Shown here piece by piece: positions 51,735 through 60,541 of a stretch of 64,000 bases of DNA. The notes under the pieces are model-generated. The model was not told the DNA's origin. It searched no databases and saw only the letters and a list, made by a program, of their open reading frames with translations. The translations under genes and the position numbers were made by a program. Origin of the DNA: Halovivax gelatinilyticus (lineage in GTDB: Archaea; Halobacteriota; Halobacteria; Halobacteriales; Natrialbaceae); NCBI RefSeq assembly GCF_024300625.1, contig NZ_CP101322.1, positions 2,307,992 to 2,371,991 of the forward strand, written 5' to 3'. The stretch's first letter is position 1. Each line of letters begins with the position of its first letter.

Positions 51735-51832
51735 TCTTCCCGGCTCCTATCGACCCTGCACACGTTCCTCCCCGGCTCCTATCGACCCTGCATACGTTCC
51801 TCCCCGGCTCCTATCAACCCTGCACACGTTCA
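51735..51832. repeat. 32-bp direct repeat, three tandem copies
   Basis: CGGCTCCTATCGACCCTGCA recurs at 51741, 51773 and 51805 (period 32 bp) with one or two changes per copy (TGCATACG, ATCAACC). There is no spacer. It lies between the 128-residue membrane protein and the Hsp20-like gene. Confidence 0.9.
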
Positions 51833-51840
51833 CCCGACGA

Positions 51841-52176
51841 GTGAGGCGGGTCCGATACGGACTACCGCTCGTGTCAATCGCCCCTCCACAATCCGAGCAC
51901 CGACCGACCCAGTACTACTACGACTCGGCGACCGACCGGGTCGACGTCGTCGTGGACGTCTCACCCGCCGGGCGCGACGATCTCACCGTCCTCGTCGGCG
52001 GCGAGACCCTGGAGGTCACCATCGACGGTCACGACGGGACCGACACGCGTTCGTTCCGGACCCCGTCCGCCGACTGGACGTTCGGCGACGATCACGAGGC
52101 CGTCTACAACAACGGCGTGCTGACCGTCTCCGTCGAGACGAGCGACGGCGAGGACGCCGAAATCGTAGACGGCTGA
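51841..52176 (+). CDS. Hsp20/alpha-crystallin-like small protein
   Basis: A protein of up to 111 residues matching the Hsp20-like beta-sandwich of halophiles: DRVDVVVDVSPAGRDDLTVL, then VGGETLEVTIDG and a final strand NNGVLTVSVET. Such proteins act as small chaperones or gas-vesicle-like accessory proteins. The start is unclear: GTG at 51841 or 51871. The 32-bp repeat ends just before the first candidate start. Confidence 0.65.
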   Translation: MRRVRYGLPLVSIAPPQSEHRPTQYYYDSATDRVDVVVDVSPAGRDDLTVLVGGETLEVTIDGHDGTDTRSFRTPSADWTFGDDHEAVYNNGVLTVSVETSDGEDAEIVDG

Positions 52177-52194
52177 GTCCTTCGACGCCGTTTC

Positions 52195-53292
52195 TCACGA
52201 CCGCTCGTCGCGATCGGACATCGATGCGACGGTCGGCGCGACGATAACTGCCGCCGCGCCGAGCGCCGCCGCCGGGGCGGTTACGACGGGGTTGTCCAGC
52301 TTAGCGAGCAGCGACGCCGAGGGGATCGTTGCTCCTGTCGCGCCGACGACGCCGATCGCCCCGAGCGCGAGCACGCCGCCTGCGCCCCACGTCACCGCGA
52401 GACGAAGCGGCGAGCGCCGTCGGGTACGCGTGGCCGCGATATCGATCCCGCGGACGAGCGCGGAGACGGCGGCTGCGATTCGGACGGTAAACCCGGTCGC
52501 GACTCGACCGGCGAACCGTCGCAAACGGGCTCTCTGACCGACGCAGTTCCGTGATTCGTTCTCGTTACGGTGATCCGCTTCGGCGTGACGTCCGCGTTCG
52601 GGCAGCGTCGTCGCCCCCTCGGTGGCCCGCCAGCACAACAGCGCCCCGATCGCCGCGCCGGCGACGACCGGCGGGCTCGACCCGCCGGCGAGCGTGCCGA
52701 GAATACCGACGACGAACGCGAACCCGAACAGCGCCGCCGTGGGGTCGCGAACGTGCGTTCTGGCGAGCTGTATCACGACGAGCGCCAGCGCACCGACGAC
52801 GAACCCGCCGACGACGTCGCCGAGGTAGTGGGCGCCCAGAACGATCCGCGAGGCGGCGACGATCGCGACGATCCCGGCGACGGTCGCCCACCGCCGGGCT
52901 CGCGTTCCGATGTCCAATTCGATCGCCAGCAGCGCCCAGAAGACGAAGACGGCGAGGGCGTGGCCGCTCGGAAAGCTTCCGGTGTCGAGGACGGCCGCGT
53001 GGTCGTAGATCGGCCGGAACACGAGGGGGACCTCCGCGACCGGGATCGGCGGCTCGACGCCGGGGCGCTCGGTCGACGCGAACGCCTTCGACGTCGTCAT
53101 CACCGCGTAGAGGAACGCCACGGCCCCGAGCATTGGCGCGGCGACGTTCCGATCGCCCCGGAGGTACCACGCGGTGACCATCGGCACGATGAGGACGGCG
53201 CTCCCGAGGAACGAGAGGACGGCGAGCGTCAGGATCAGCCACGTTGGGGAGAGCTCGCCGGCCGCCCTGACGAAGTCCGAGTCGAACCACAT
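52195..53292 (-). CDS. PAP2 superfamily phosphatase
   Basis: A 365-residue membrane protein with the three PAP2 motifs: KAFASTERP (motif 1, about residues 60-68), GSFPSGHALAVFVF (motif 2, about 102-115) and SRIVLGAHYLGDVVGG (motif 3, about 143-158). About six TM helices in the first 215 residues, followed by an unusual extension of about 140 residues with two further hydrophobic segments. It likely dephosphorylates lipid phosphates such as polyprenyl diphosphate or phosphatidate. The ATG at 53292 precedes the first helix. Confidence 0.85.
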   Translation of the reverse strand: MWFDSDFVRAAGELSPTWLILTLAVLSFLGSAVLIVPMVTAWYLRGDRNVAAPMLGAVAFLYAVMTTSKAFASTERPGVEPPIPVAEVPLVFRPIYDHAAVLDTGSFPSGHALAVFVFWALLAIELDIGTRARRWATVAGIVAIVAASRIVLGAHYLGDVVGGFVVGALALVVIQLARTHVRDPTAALFGFAFVVGILGTLAGGSSPPVVAGAAIGALLCWRATEGATTLPERGRHAEADHRNENESRNCVGQRARLRRFAGRVATGFTVRIAAAVSALVRGIDIAATRTRRRSPLRLAVTWGAGGVLALGAIGVVGATGATIPSASLLAKLDNPVVTAPAAALGAAAVIVAPTVASMSDRDERS

Positions 53293-53570
53293 GTCCGTTC
53301 GTGACGGGACGGACCGGGGTATGTATTTGCATCTGACATGTTTGGTGACTATGATGGAGTCCTGACGGTGTGACGAATTGAGTGATTCGACCGGCCTGAG
53401 TGACGATTGTCGAATACCCAGTGGTGTCGATGGGTCGGGCGATAGGCCTGCAGACCTACGGTCTCGGCGGTCGTTGGAGACGGTTACGCCGACAACGGAC
53501 GAAGCGTCGAATCCCGGCACACCACCGGAAGCGGGACACTCATAGTGGTGGCACACACTGGGTGGAGACG

Positions 53571-54353
53571 ATGAGCTGGGAGGACCAGTGGCCCGGCGAG
53601 CCGTATCAGGTCGACGAAGCCGGCCGGGTGCCGGACGCCTCGCCGTTTCGCGTTGCGTTAAAGCGCTCTGCGTGTGCGGCCGCCCCGGAGATCGAAACGT
53701 TACGTCAGAGTGCCGGCGAGGTACTCAGTTACGAGGGTCGTGCGGACGCCGTGGCGAAGCTGATCCACGCCGTCGACTGCCCGGGACTTCGGTTTCAGGC
53801 GCCCGCGCCGAACGATCCGGCCGACGTGGACGCCTACCTCGTGAAGGTGCGAGATCCCAGACCCGACCTCGCCTCGCGCGGCGATCCGGCGACCGGGTGG
53901 ACGTTCGACGCCCGCGCCCAGCAGGTCGGCGCGCTCGCCGAATCCCTCTTTACGGCCTACCGGTTCGATCCGCCGCCGATCGTCGCCTACGCCGCGCGCG
54001 ACCTCGACCTGGATCCCGACGACCTCCGCGTCGTGGTCGACGACGATCCCGAGCGCGTCGGCGCCCTCGATCCCGACGTCGACGGCGGCTGGCACCCGGA
54101 CGTCGCGTTCACCGTCAGAGAACGGGAGACGGACGACGCCGCCGGAGACGCCGGTTCGGTACTCAAACGCTACGTCGCGGAGGTGAAACACGGCTCGACC
54201 AGCTTCGAGCGCAACCAGCGAGCCGGAATGCAGCGGCTGGCCGAACGCGACGAGAAACTGGACGTCATCATCGTCCGCGTCGACCTCGCCGAGATCCCGC
54301 AGTCGTACGATTTGACGATCCGATCGATCGGCGAGACCGGGCTGTCGGGATAG
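53571..54353 (+). CDS. PD-(D/E)XK nuclease-like protein of unknown function
   Basis: A 260-residue acidic protein. HPDVAF (Asp177) followed by YVAEVKHGSTSFERNQRAG (Glu204, Lys206) matches the D-x(n)-E-x-K layout of restriction-endonuclease-like nucleases. The N-terminal 130 residues are not recognised. It could be a DNA repair or defence nuclease, or a non-catalytic relative. The ATG at 53571 follows a GGAGACG that resembles a weak Shine-Dalgarno. No methylase or restriction partner lies beside it. Confidence 0.6.
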   Translation: MSWEDQWPGEPYQVDEAGRVPDASPFRVALKRSACAAAPEIETLRQSAGEVLSYEGRADAVAKLIHAVDCPGLRFQAPAPNDPADVDAYLVKVRDPRPDLASRGDPATGWTFDARAQQVGALAESLFTAYRFDPPPIVAYAARDLDLDPDDLRVVVDDDPERVGALDPDVDGGWHPDVAFTVRERETDDAAGDAGSVLKRYVAEVKHGSTSFERNQRAGMQRLAERDEKLDVIIVRVDLAEIPQSYDLTIRSIGETGLSG

Positions 54354-54436
54354 GAAAGACGGTACCACCGCCCCGGTGTTCGGCTCGCCCGGCCGGTGGC
54401 CCGGCTGGACGGTCGTCTCGGTCACCTCACCGTCGC

Positions 54437-54646
54437 TCAGGGTTCTTCTTCCAGCAGTCCGAGATCCTCGACGACGAGATCGGCGAGCTGTGCTTTGAGG
54501 TCCGGGTCCACCTCGGCGATCGTCTCGCCGTCGTGGTGGTTGTCGTTGTGGCGCTCGACGCTCTCGGCGACGGCGTCGAGCGGGACGCGCGAGGTGGTCT
54601 CACACTCGCTGCAGACGATCGGCACGGTGGGCTCGTCGTCGCTCAT
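54437..54646 (-). CDS. Small zinc-finger protein
   Basis: A 69-residue acidic protein with one CxxC pair (IVCSECETTSRVP) and a His/Asp-rich segment (ERHNDNHHDGE) that could complete a metal site. Haloarchaea carry many such short zinc proteins of unknown function. The ATG at 54646 gives the shortest sensible form; an upstream extension to 54682 is Cys-rich and unlikely. Confidence 0.65.
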   Translation of the reverse strand: MSDDEPTVPIVCSECETTSRVPLDAVAESVERHNDNHHDGETIAEVDPDLKAQLADLVVEDLGLLEEEP

Positions 54647-54789
54647 TATTCGAGTGGTTGTCAGGCAGGGACAAAACTGCACTGGTTAGGTGGGTCGTTG
54701 GAGCTGCCGAGTCGGTCCTTCGGGGGTGACTCGACCGGGTTGGCTATGCAAGGTCTCCGTATACCCGGCGCTTCGTCCATTGTGGGCGT

Positions 54790-55212
54790 ATGTACGATCA
54801 CGTCCTGGTTCCGACAGACGGGAACGAGACCGCACGCCGGGCGGCAGAACACGCGATCGCCCTCGCGAGCGAACTCGACTCGACCGTTCACGCCATCTCC
54901 GTCGTCGAGTCCGCCGGCGCTGTCCAGCGCGATCAGATGCGCGCCGACCCCGAAGCCGAGGCCGAGGAGGCCGTCGGCGAGGTGAAGCGTGGCGCGACCG
55001 AGGCCGGGGTCGAGGCGTCGACGACGGTCCGCGAGGGACCGGCCGCAGACGAGATCCGCGATCACATCGCCGAACACCGCTTCGACCTGATCGTCATGGG
55101 GACCGACAACCGCACCGGTCTCGACCGCGTACTCGATCACAGCGTCGCCGAGGACGTCCTCGAGAACTCGACCGTGCCCGTGTTGACGGTGCCGAATCCG
55201 GAACCCGAGTAG
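54790..55212 (+). CDS. Universal stress protein (UspA family)
   Basis: A 140-residue protein with the full UspA fold: MYDHVLVPTDGNETARRAAE at the N-terminus, and the ATP-binding motif VMGTDNRTGLDRVLDHSVAEDVL with a final strand STVPVLTVP. The G-x2-G-x9-G(S/T) motif is close to the consensus. Cytoplasmic; the binding partner is unknown. Confidence 0.92.
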   Translation: MYDHVLVPTDGNETARRAAEHAIALASELDSTVHAISVVESAGAVQRDQMRADPEAEAEEAVGEVKRGATEAGVEASTTVREGPAADEIRDHIAEHRFDLIVMGTDNRTGLDRVLDHSVAEDVLENSTVPVLTVPNPEPE

Positions 55213-55270
55213 GCGCGCGGTCCAGTACCGTCTTCTCGCGGCCGAACTGGCGTTTCGAGATTACGGTGCC

Positions 55271-56131
55271 TCAGGCCGTCTGCTCCACCGAAATCGCACC
55301 CGACAGTTCGGTGTTGTGATACGGCATGTCGATCCCTTCCGCGTCGAAGCGTTTCTTGACGGCCTCGACGAACGCGAACTGCGTCGGTTTGTAGCCGTGT
55401 TCGGTTGGATCGATCCAGAGCCGACCGGAGAGGACGACGGCCGAATCGCCGAGGTCGACGACCGGTGCGGACGGGGCGGGCGCTTCGAGCGTGGCGTCGA
55501 GCGAGCGAGCCTCGTCGAGGATTACCTCGCGCGCGTGATCGATGTCGTCGTCGTAGCCGATGCCGAAGTCGTACCGGACCCGGACGCGATCGTTCGCGAC
55601 GGGGTTCGTAACCGGTGAATCGGCGAGATCGGCGTTCGGAACCGTGACGAGTTCGTTATCGAACGTCTCGACTTTCGTCACGCGCAGTTTGATGTCGCGA
55701 ACGCGGCCCTCGCCGTCGTCCCACATGATCCAGTCGCCGATCGAGAAGGGTTTATCCTGGAGGATGAAGATCCCGGCGACGAAGTTCGCGATGAGGTTCT
55801 GCGTTGCGAAGCCGACCGCCAACGCCAGGGCACCGCCGAAGATGGCGAACGCCGACAGAACCACGCCGAACCCGGCGATCGTCGCGCCCAGCGCGAGGGC
55901 GACCGCGGCGGCCACGATGACCGTCACTCGCACGGCCGTGTTGACGATTGCCGGCTCGTAGCCTCGCCGTTCGAGCCCGCTACGGACGAGGCGAACTCCC
56001 ATCAGCTTTCCTAGCGAGTAAACGACGACGAACGCGACGAGAAACGTCGCGATCGTGATCGCGGCGTCTACGGCCAACGGGACGTACGTCTCGGGGTCGA
56101 GCGCCTCGTCGACTTCGAGTGGAACGAACAT
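55271..56131 (-). CDS. Small-conductance mechanosensitive channel (MscS family)
   Basis: A 286-residue membrane protein with N-terminal helices at about residues 22-42, 65-85 and 90-110, the Gly/Ala-rich pore helix (LAVGFATQNLIANFVAGIFI), and the conserved beta-domain start PFSIGDWIMWDDGEGRV with VPNADLADSPVTN. It opens under membrane tension to release solutes on hypo-osmotic shock, important for a halophile. Confidence 0.92.
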   Translation of the reverse strand: MFVPLEVDEALDPETYVPLAVDAAITIATFLVAFVVVYSLGKLMGVRLVRSGLERRGYEPAIVNTAVRVTVIVAAAVALALGATIAGFGVVLSAFAIFGGALALAVGFATQNLIANFVAGIFILQDKPFSIGDWIMWDDGEGRVRDIKLRVTKVETFDNELVTVPNADLADSPVTNPVANDRVRVRYDFGIGYDDDIDHAREVILDEARSLDATLEAPAPSAPVVDLGDSAVVLSGRLWIDPTEHGYKPTQFAFVEAVKKRFDAEGIDMPYHNTELSGAISVEQTA

Positions 56132-56189
56132 CTCTCGTGACCCTCAGTTCTACCGATAGTTAGGCGTTTGGTCGTCGAACTGGTGGAAT

Positions 56190-56927
56190 TCAGGCCAGAC
56201 TGATGAGCACGAACAGTCCGAGCGGAACGCCGGTACAGAGCGCGGCGGCCGGTCGGGAGAGTTCACCCTCGTGGATCATTCCGCCGGTAAGCAGCCGCCA
56301 CTGGATCGCCGCCGTGAGAAGCGAGACGAACACGAGGATCGGATCGATCGGCTCCATCGCTACGCGCAGCGTTTCGACCGCGTTCTCGGGATCCGTGAGC
56401 GTCACGCCGTCGAGGCCGACCCAGAGGCCACCGAGGCCGACGGCCAGCCGACCGAACTCGGGAAGCGCCGCCCAGCCGGCCAGCGCCAGCGATCCGCGAA
56501 ACGACGGTGTGCCGCCCGCGAGGCGGCCGCCGGCGTAGAGTACGCCACCAGCGAGCACCCACAGGACGAACGTCGAGACCAGGCCGATTCCGGCGTACCC
56601 ACTGACCGCGTCCATGATCGCGTCGCTCCCGTCTCGTTCGATCGTTTCGGGTTCGTCGCACCGATCGCCGTACGGCGAGTGGGGGTCGTCACCGTACTGT
56701 TCGCAGATGGCCTCCGACGGCCGATCCGGGTTGTCGACGGTCTCCGTGATTTCGGTCGAGTCGGCGAGGACGGTGCCCATCGTGAGGATGCTTATCGCCA
56801 GGGCGAACGCGAACACGGCCACGATTGCGAACGCGACGCCGAGCGTCTCGGCGGGCGGTCGATCGTCGAAGTACGATTCGGGCCGGACGAGGCCGTTCCA
56901 GAGCGAAGAGAGGGCGGGAACCATCAC
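56190..56927 (-). CDS. Yip1 domain membrane protein
   Basis: A 245-residue protein with a Yip1-like start (LWNGLVRPESYFDDRPP) and five TM helices (about residues 28-50, 110-135, 145-165, 195-215 and 225-243). A Cys-containing acidic loop (ICEQYGDDPHSPYGDRCDE) lies after the first helix. Function in archaea is not established. ATG at 56924 or 56927. Confidence 0.8.
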   Translation of the reverse strand: MMVPALSSLWNGLVRPESYFDDRPPAETLGVAFAIVAVFAFALAISILTMGTVLADSTEITETVDNPDRPSEAICEQYGDDPHSPYGDRCDEPETIERDGSDAIMDAVSGYAGIGLVSTFVLWVLAGGVLYAGGRLAGGTPSFRGSLALAGWAALPEFGRLAVGLGGLWVGLDGVTLTDPENAVETLRVAMEPIDPILVFVSLLTAAIQWRLLTGGMIHEGELSRPAAALCTGVPLGLFVLISLA

Positions 56928-57013
56928 CGTTACATTAACACTCCAACAGTATTATAATTCCGATCAAAGATAACGTAATTCAACCGGTCGGGTCGCCGGT
57001 CACCCGAAACGGT

Positions 57014-58396
57014 TCAGTCGGCCTCGGACGCCCGTTTCGGCGCCGCCTCCGCTCGCGCGCTCGGCTGGATGACGGTTCGGTCGGGCAGCGTCGGGTTGGG
57101 TTTTCGCCCGAGGGTGAGCAGCCGTTCGGTGAGCGTGAGTTCTTCCGGGGCGGGGTTCGGTTTCTCGATGGCCTCGTACTCGACGGCGATCCCGTCGGCC
57201 TCGGGGGCGATTCGCACCGCACACAGCTGGTAGGAGGGGTAGAACACCGGCGGGAGAAAGCCGGTGATACCGTCACGTCGGTGGAGGCGTTTGAGCCACG
57301 TCCCCGTGTTGACGAGCAGGCCGCCGTCGACCGACTCGACGCCGGGTCGGTGGGTGTGGCCGTAACAGAAGACGGCCGTCTCCGGCTCGTCTTCGAATAG
57401 CTCGCGGGCGGCCGTCTCGTACGGCGCGCTGGCGTCGACGGTCAGGTCGGTTTCGAAGACGCCGAACCGATCGATCGTTCGACTGATGTCGTGTTTGATC
57501 AGGTAAAGCGGCACGCCGAGCAGGAGGAGTAAGCCGGCGATCATGACGTTCGCGGCGATGATGCCGTAGATGGCGGTTCCTGCCAGGCCGAACTGTCCGA
57601 GAAACGTCTGAACGGCTTCGATTGGCATGCCGTAGATGCCGAGCCAGTCGAGCCCGACGAGAATCGCGACTAGCGCGCTGATGTTGAGCAAGAAGAGAAA
57701 CGGCACGAGCGCGTACCGCAAGATCGGGTTCATCTCCCGGTAGACGTACTTCGAGAGGATCCACAGCGGCATCCACTCCGTTGGCGTCACCGCCTGGACG
57801 TCTTTGAGCCAGTTGAACCGGCCGCGATCGGAGAGCTGGCCCGCGCGGCTGGTGACGTGCGTGTTGTAGTAGTAGCCGAGCGGGGAGGCGTGCGGATTGC
57901 CCCAGTCTTCGATGTGGTTGTTGGGATCGCGCTGGTGGCCGTGCTCGAAGTGGATGGCCGCGTCGCCGACGGGACGGCTAACGGACGGGTCCTGAATCAG
58001 GTCGACGTTGTACGCGGCGAAGCGCTCGACGTACTCGTCGTAGGCCGCCAGTTCGTGGTCGTGATTGCCCGGGAGCATCGTGATCGGGACGTTCTCGCCC
58101 GTCTTTCGGAACTGTTCGAACAGCCGAGGGTAGCTCGCTTCGAGCGCGTCGAACTTCTCGATCCCCTCGATCGTCGTAAATTCCCAGAGCCCGAACGCGT
58201 CGCCGTTGATCACGAGTTCGGCGTTCTCGTCGGTGGATTCCAGTTCTCCCAGGAACTCGAGCAGTTCGTCGAGGAACGGAACCTCCTCTAACTGCTCGTC
58301 GCCGCCGATGTGGAGGTCGCTAATGACGTAGTAGACGCGATCGTCGTCGTGACGTTCGTCGCCGGTCTCGCTGACTCCGTCGTCGGGCCCTCCCAT
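57014..58396 (-). CDS. Metallophosphoesterase with membrane helices
   Basis: A 460-residue protein. Calcineurin-like motifs are present: VISDLHIGGDEQL (about residues 24-36), INGDAFGLWEF, LPGNHDHE (about 107-114), FEHGHQRDPNNH and CYGHTHRPG (about 344-352). Two or three TM helices (about 217-237, 245-262, 272-300) are inserted between the motifs, which places the enzyme at the membrane. The substrate is probably a lipid phosphate or nucleotide-linked lipid. The C-terminal ~50 residues are low-complexity. Confidence 0.85.
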   Translation of the reverse strand: MGGPDDGVSETGDERHDDDRVYYVISDLHIGGDEQLEEVPFLDELLEFLGELESTDENAELVINGDAFGLWEFTTIEGIEKFDALEASYPRLFEQFRKTGENVPITMLPGNHDHELAAYDEYVERFAAYNVDLIQDPSVSRPVGDAAIHFEHGHQRDPNNHIEDWGNPHASPLGYYYNTHVTSRAGQLSDRGRFNWLKDVQAVTPTEWMPLWILSKYVYREMNPILRYALVPFLFLLNISALVAILVGLDWLGIYGMPIEAVQTFLGQFGLAGTAIYGIIAANVMIAGLLLLLGVPLYLIKHDISRTIDRFGVFETDLTVDASAPYETAARELFEDEPETAVFCYGHTHRPGVESVDGGLLVNTGTWLKRLHRRDGITGFLPPVFYPSYQLCAVRIAPEADGIAVEYEAIEKPNPAPEELTLTERLLTLGRKPNPTLPDRTVIQPSARAEAAPKRASEAD

Positions 58397-58879
58397 TGGA
58401 ACAGGTGTTTCGGCCCGGCCCCATAGGTTTTTCCTGTCGGGATATGCGTCGGAGTTGGGGCCGTGTGGCCGCGAACACTTCTCGTCGTGGTGGAGAATTC
58501 GGTGTCCGGCACTGACACGGATAGGTGAATCGCGATCGACATAGAGGGTGAGAGCGGGACGGCAACCTCGACCGATATTCCCCAGATGTGCCGTGAGGAA
58601 CCATAAAGTAATATTCTTATAGTGGCACTAGAATATTATCACTCCGTGGCCCGGGCGAGGTGCTCACCTGGTGCCACGATTCGATCGATGGGCACCTCGC
58701 TTCCGGTTATCTCTCCCGTAACCTGGGCCACACTTCCGTCCGACTCTCGACGCGCCCACCCGCTGACACTCGCTTCGACCGGTGGCCCTCGATCGGTTAC
58801 GTGTCTTCGTTCGCACCACTGGCTCGGCGAACCCGCTGGAGTACGAACGTTTTTGGTGGTCGTCTCGGTCAGAGACGAC
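58397..58879. other. Intergenic region with AT-rich block and inverted repeat
   Basis: A 483-bp gap between the metallophosphoesterase gene (minus) and the nuclease-like gene (plus). At 58603-58640 is an AT-rich block containing a 9-bp inverted repeat, TAATATTCT (58609-58617) and AGAATATTA (58630-58638). It lies about 240 bp from either gene start, farther than a promoter needs. A minus-strand frame of about 80 codons (58639-58881) has lower GC3 than the neighbouring genes and is not called; no other gene is convincing. Confidence 0.5.
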
Positions 58880-60121
58880 ATGAGCACCTCGGCGGATTCG
58901 CTCTCCGAACCACACGTGCTCGCGCACGCGAAGCAGGCGCTCTTTCCCGACGGGCCGACGGAGGGGTCCTACGCCGTCGTCGACACCCAGTTCGCCAGGG
59001 CCGAGTGGCTCCCCGGCCAGCCGGTTCCCCGCGAGACCCGGGAGCGTCTCTCGCCGTTCAACCACGTCCGCGTCGGCGGCGGGTATCCGGATCTCGTCGG
59101 CGTTCGGGCGCTCGAGGCCGAGTTTTACTCGGTCGACCGACTCGGTCGCGAGCCGCCGTTGATCGTCGTCGAGGCGAAGGGCTATACGGACGCCGGGGTC
59201 GACACCGAACGCGGAATCGTCCAGGCCCACGAGCGCCTGGGGGAGGCGAACGTCGCGTACCTGGCCGCGCCGGCGCAGACGATAACGCCGTCCGATCGAA
59301 CGCTGGCGCGCGAACTCAACGTGGGCGTTCTCGGCGTGAACCCGAGCGGTGACGTCTCCCCGCTGGAGGTCCCGCGCGTCGTCGGCAATCGAACGACGAG
59401 CGAGGCGAACGCGATCCGGTTTCAGGCGAGCGCGCGGGGCGTCGCCGAGAAGTCGTTCTCGTTGAACCACCCGAAGAATTACCTCGGATACGTCCTCTCG
59501 TGGTACGCACCCGATGATACGGCCGCACTCCAGCGCAAGTACGTCGTCGGCGACGTGGCCGGATCCGAACGCGGCGCGCGGTTTCTCGGATTACTCTGCG
59601 AGCGAAACGGGCTCACCGAGCTGACCGGGCTCGGTCGCGAGGTGGTCCGGTTCGCCAATTCGAACTACGGATCCGTGGCGGCGGCGCTCGAAGCGTTCGA
59701 ACCCTGGAAGAATAGCCGGTCACGCTTCGCCGACGAGGCGCCGCTCTGGGGGCAACTCGCCCGTCGCGTTGTCTACGACTACCGGGCGACGACGCTCCTC
59801 GTGACCGAACTCCAGGCGATGTACGACGACGGGATTCCCGAGCCGACCCTTCCCGATCTGGTCACCTACCTCCACGCCCAGCATCCCACGTTCACGATCG
59901 AACTGTTCATCAGAGGCGACGAGTCGGTTCGCAGCCGGGTGCTGGACGAAGAGGGGAGGTTGCAGGAGTCGGCGTTAACGGACGGTTCCGTCTATCACTC
60001 GCCGACGGTCTTCCAGCTGAAGGCGATGTGCTACCACGCCGGAATTCTTTCCGACCGGGGCCGAGAACCGAACAGACTGGACCCGACGACGGACGTGTGG
60101 GCGCTTTGTGAACCCGTCTAA
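58880..60121 (+). CDS. PD-(D/E)XK nuclease-like protein, unknown function
   Basis: A 413-residue protein. GGGYPDLVGV (Pro70-Asp71) and PLIVVEAKGYTD (Glu98-Ala99-Lys100) form a clear PD-(D/E)XK motif in the N-terminal third, as in restriction-like nucleases. An upstream acidic residue (VVDTQFARAEW) could complete the site. The C-terminal ~240 residues are mostly helical with a possible winged helix (LLCERNGLTELTGLGREVVRFA). No partner gene of a known defence system lies next to it. A role as a standalone repair or defence effector is possible. Confidence 0.65.
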   Translation: MSTSADSLSEPHVLAHAKQALFPDGPTEGSYAVVDTQFARAEWLPGQPVPRETRERLSPFNHVRVGGGYPDLVGVRALEAEFYSVDRLGREPPLIVVEAKGYTDAGVDTERGIVQAHERLGEANVAYLAAPAQTITPSDRTLARELNVGVLGVNPSGDVSPLEVPRVVGNRTTSEANAIRFQASARGVAEKSFSLNHPKNYLGYVLSWYAPDDTAALQRKYVVGDVAGSERGARFLGLLCERNGLTELTGLGREVVRFANSNYGSVAAALEAFEPWKNSRSRFADEAPLWGQLARRVVYDYRATTLLVTELQAMYDDGIPEPTLPDLVTYLHAQHPTFTIELFIRGDESVRSRVLDEEGRLQESALTDGSVYHSPTVFQLKAMCYHAGILSDRGREPNRLDPTTDVWALCEPV

Positions 60122-60151
60122 CGGGCACGGTCGGTCCTCACGTCCGTCGAA

Positions 60152-60541
60152 TTACAACAGGTACACGGACGCCGGCGCGACCGGGTACCCGCAGGGCGTA
60201 ATCTGACTGTCGGCCGGTCCGGCGATGATGATCCCGATCACGGGTCCGCCACACCTCTGACAGTCAGGTGCCCACTCGGACCGTCTCGGATAGCCGTGTT
60301 CTTTCAAGCCCGGTGGCTCTTCATCGTCGTCCTCTGGCCGGATGGTCGGCAGATCCGGATTCCGGCCGTCGGGTGAGCCGTCGACCCGTGGTCGCGGTCC
60401 GTTTTTCGCGCCGGCGGGCTCGTCATCGCGGTCGCTCGACTCGGCGCGATCGCTGTATCCGTTGCTTTCGACCTCCTGTCGGCGTGTTTTGCGATCCGTA
60501 CTGCCGAGCCGCTTATCGGTGTGTGAACTGTATTCGGTCAT
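60152..60541 (-). CDS. Small zinc-binding protein
   Basis: A 129-residue protein with a long charged, low-complexity N-terminal part and a C-terminal zinc motif CQRCGG ... PCGYPVAPASVYLL. A GGAGG Shine-Dalgarno (complement of 60552-60556) ten bases before the ATG at 60541 decides the start over an upstream ATG at 60601. TATA-like sequence (CATATATTTGC on the minus strand) lies near 60648-60658. Function unknown. Confidence 0.65.
   Translation of the reverse strand: MTEYSSHTDKRLGSTDRKTRRQEVESNGYSDRAESSDRDDEPAGAKNGPRPRVDGSPDGRNPDLPTIRPEDDDEEPPGLKEHGYPRRSEWAPDCQRCGGPVIGIIIAGPADSQITPCGYPVAPASVYLL

Noticed and set aside
58639-58881. About 80-codon minus-strand frame upstream of the nuclease-like gene
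   Set aside because: Its ATG overlaps the divergent ATG at 58880 and third-position GC is lower than in neighbouring genes; kept only as a possibility in the gap entry.
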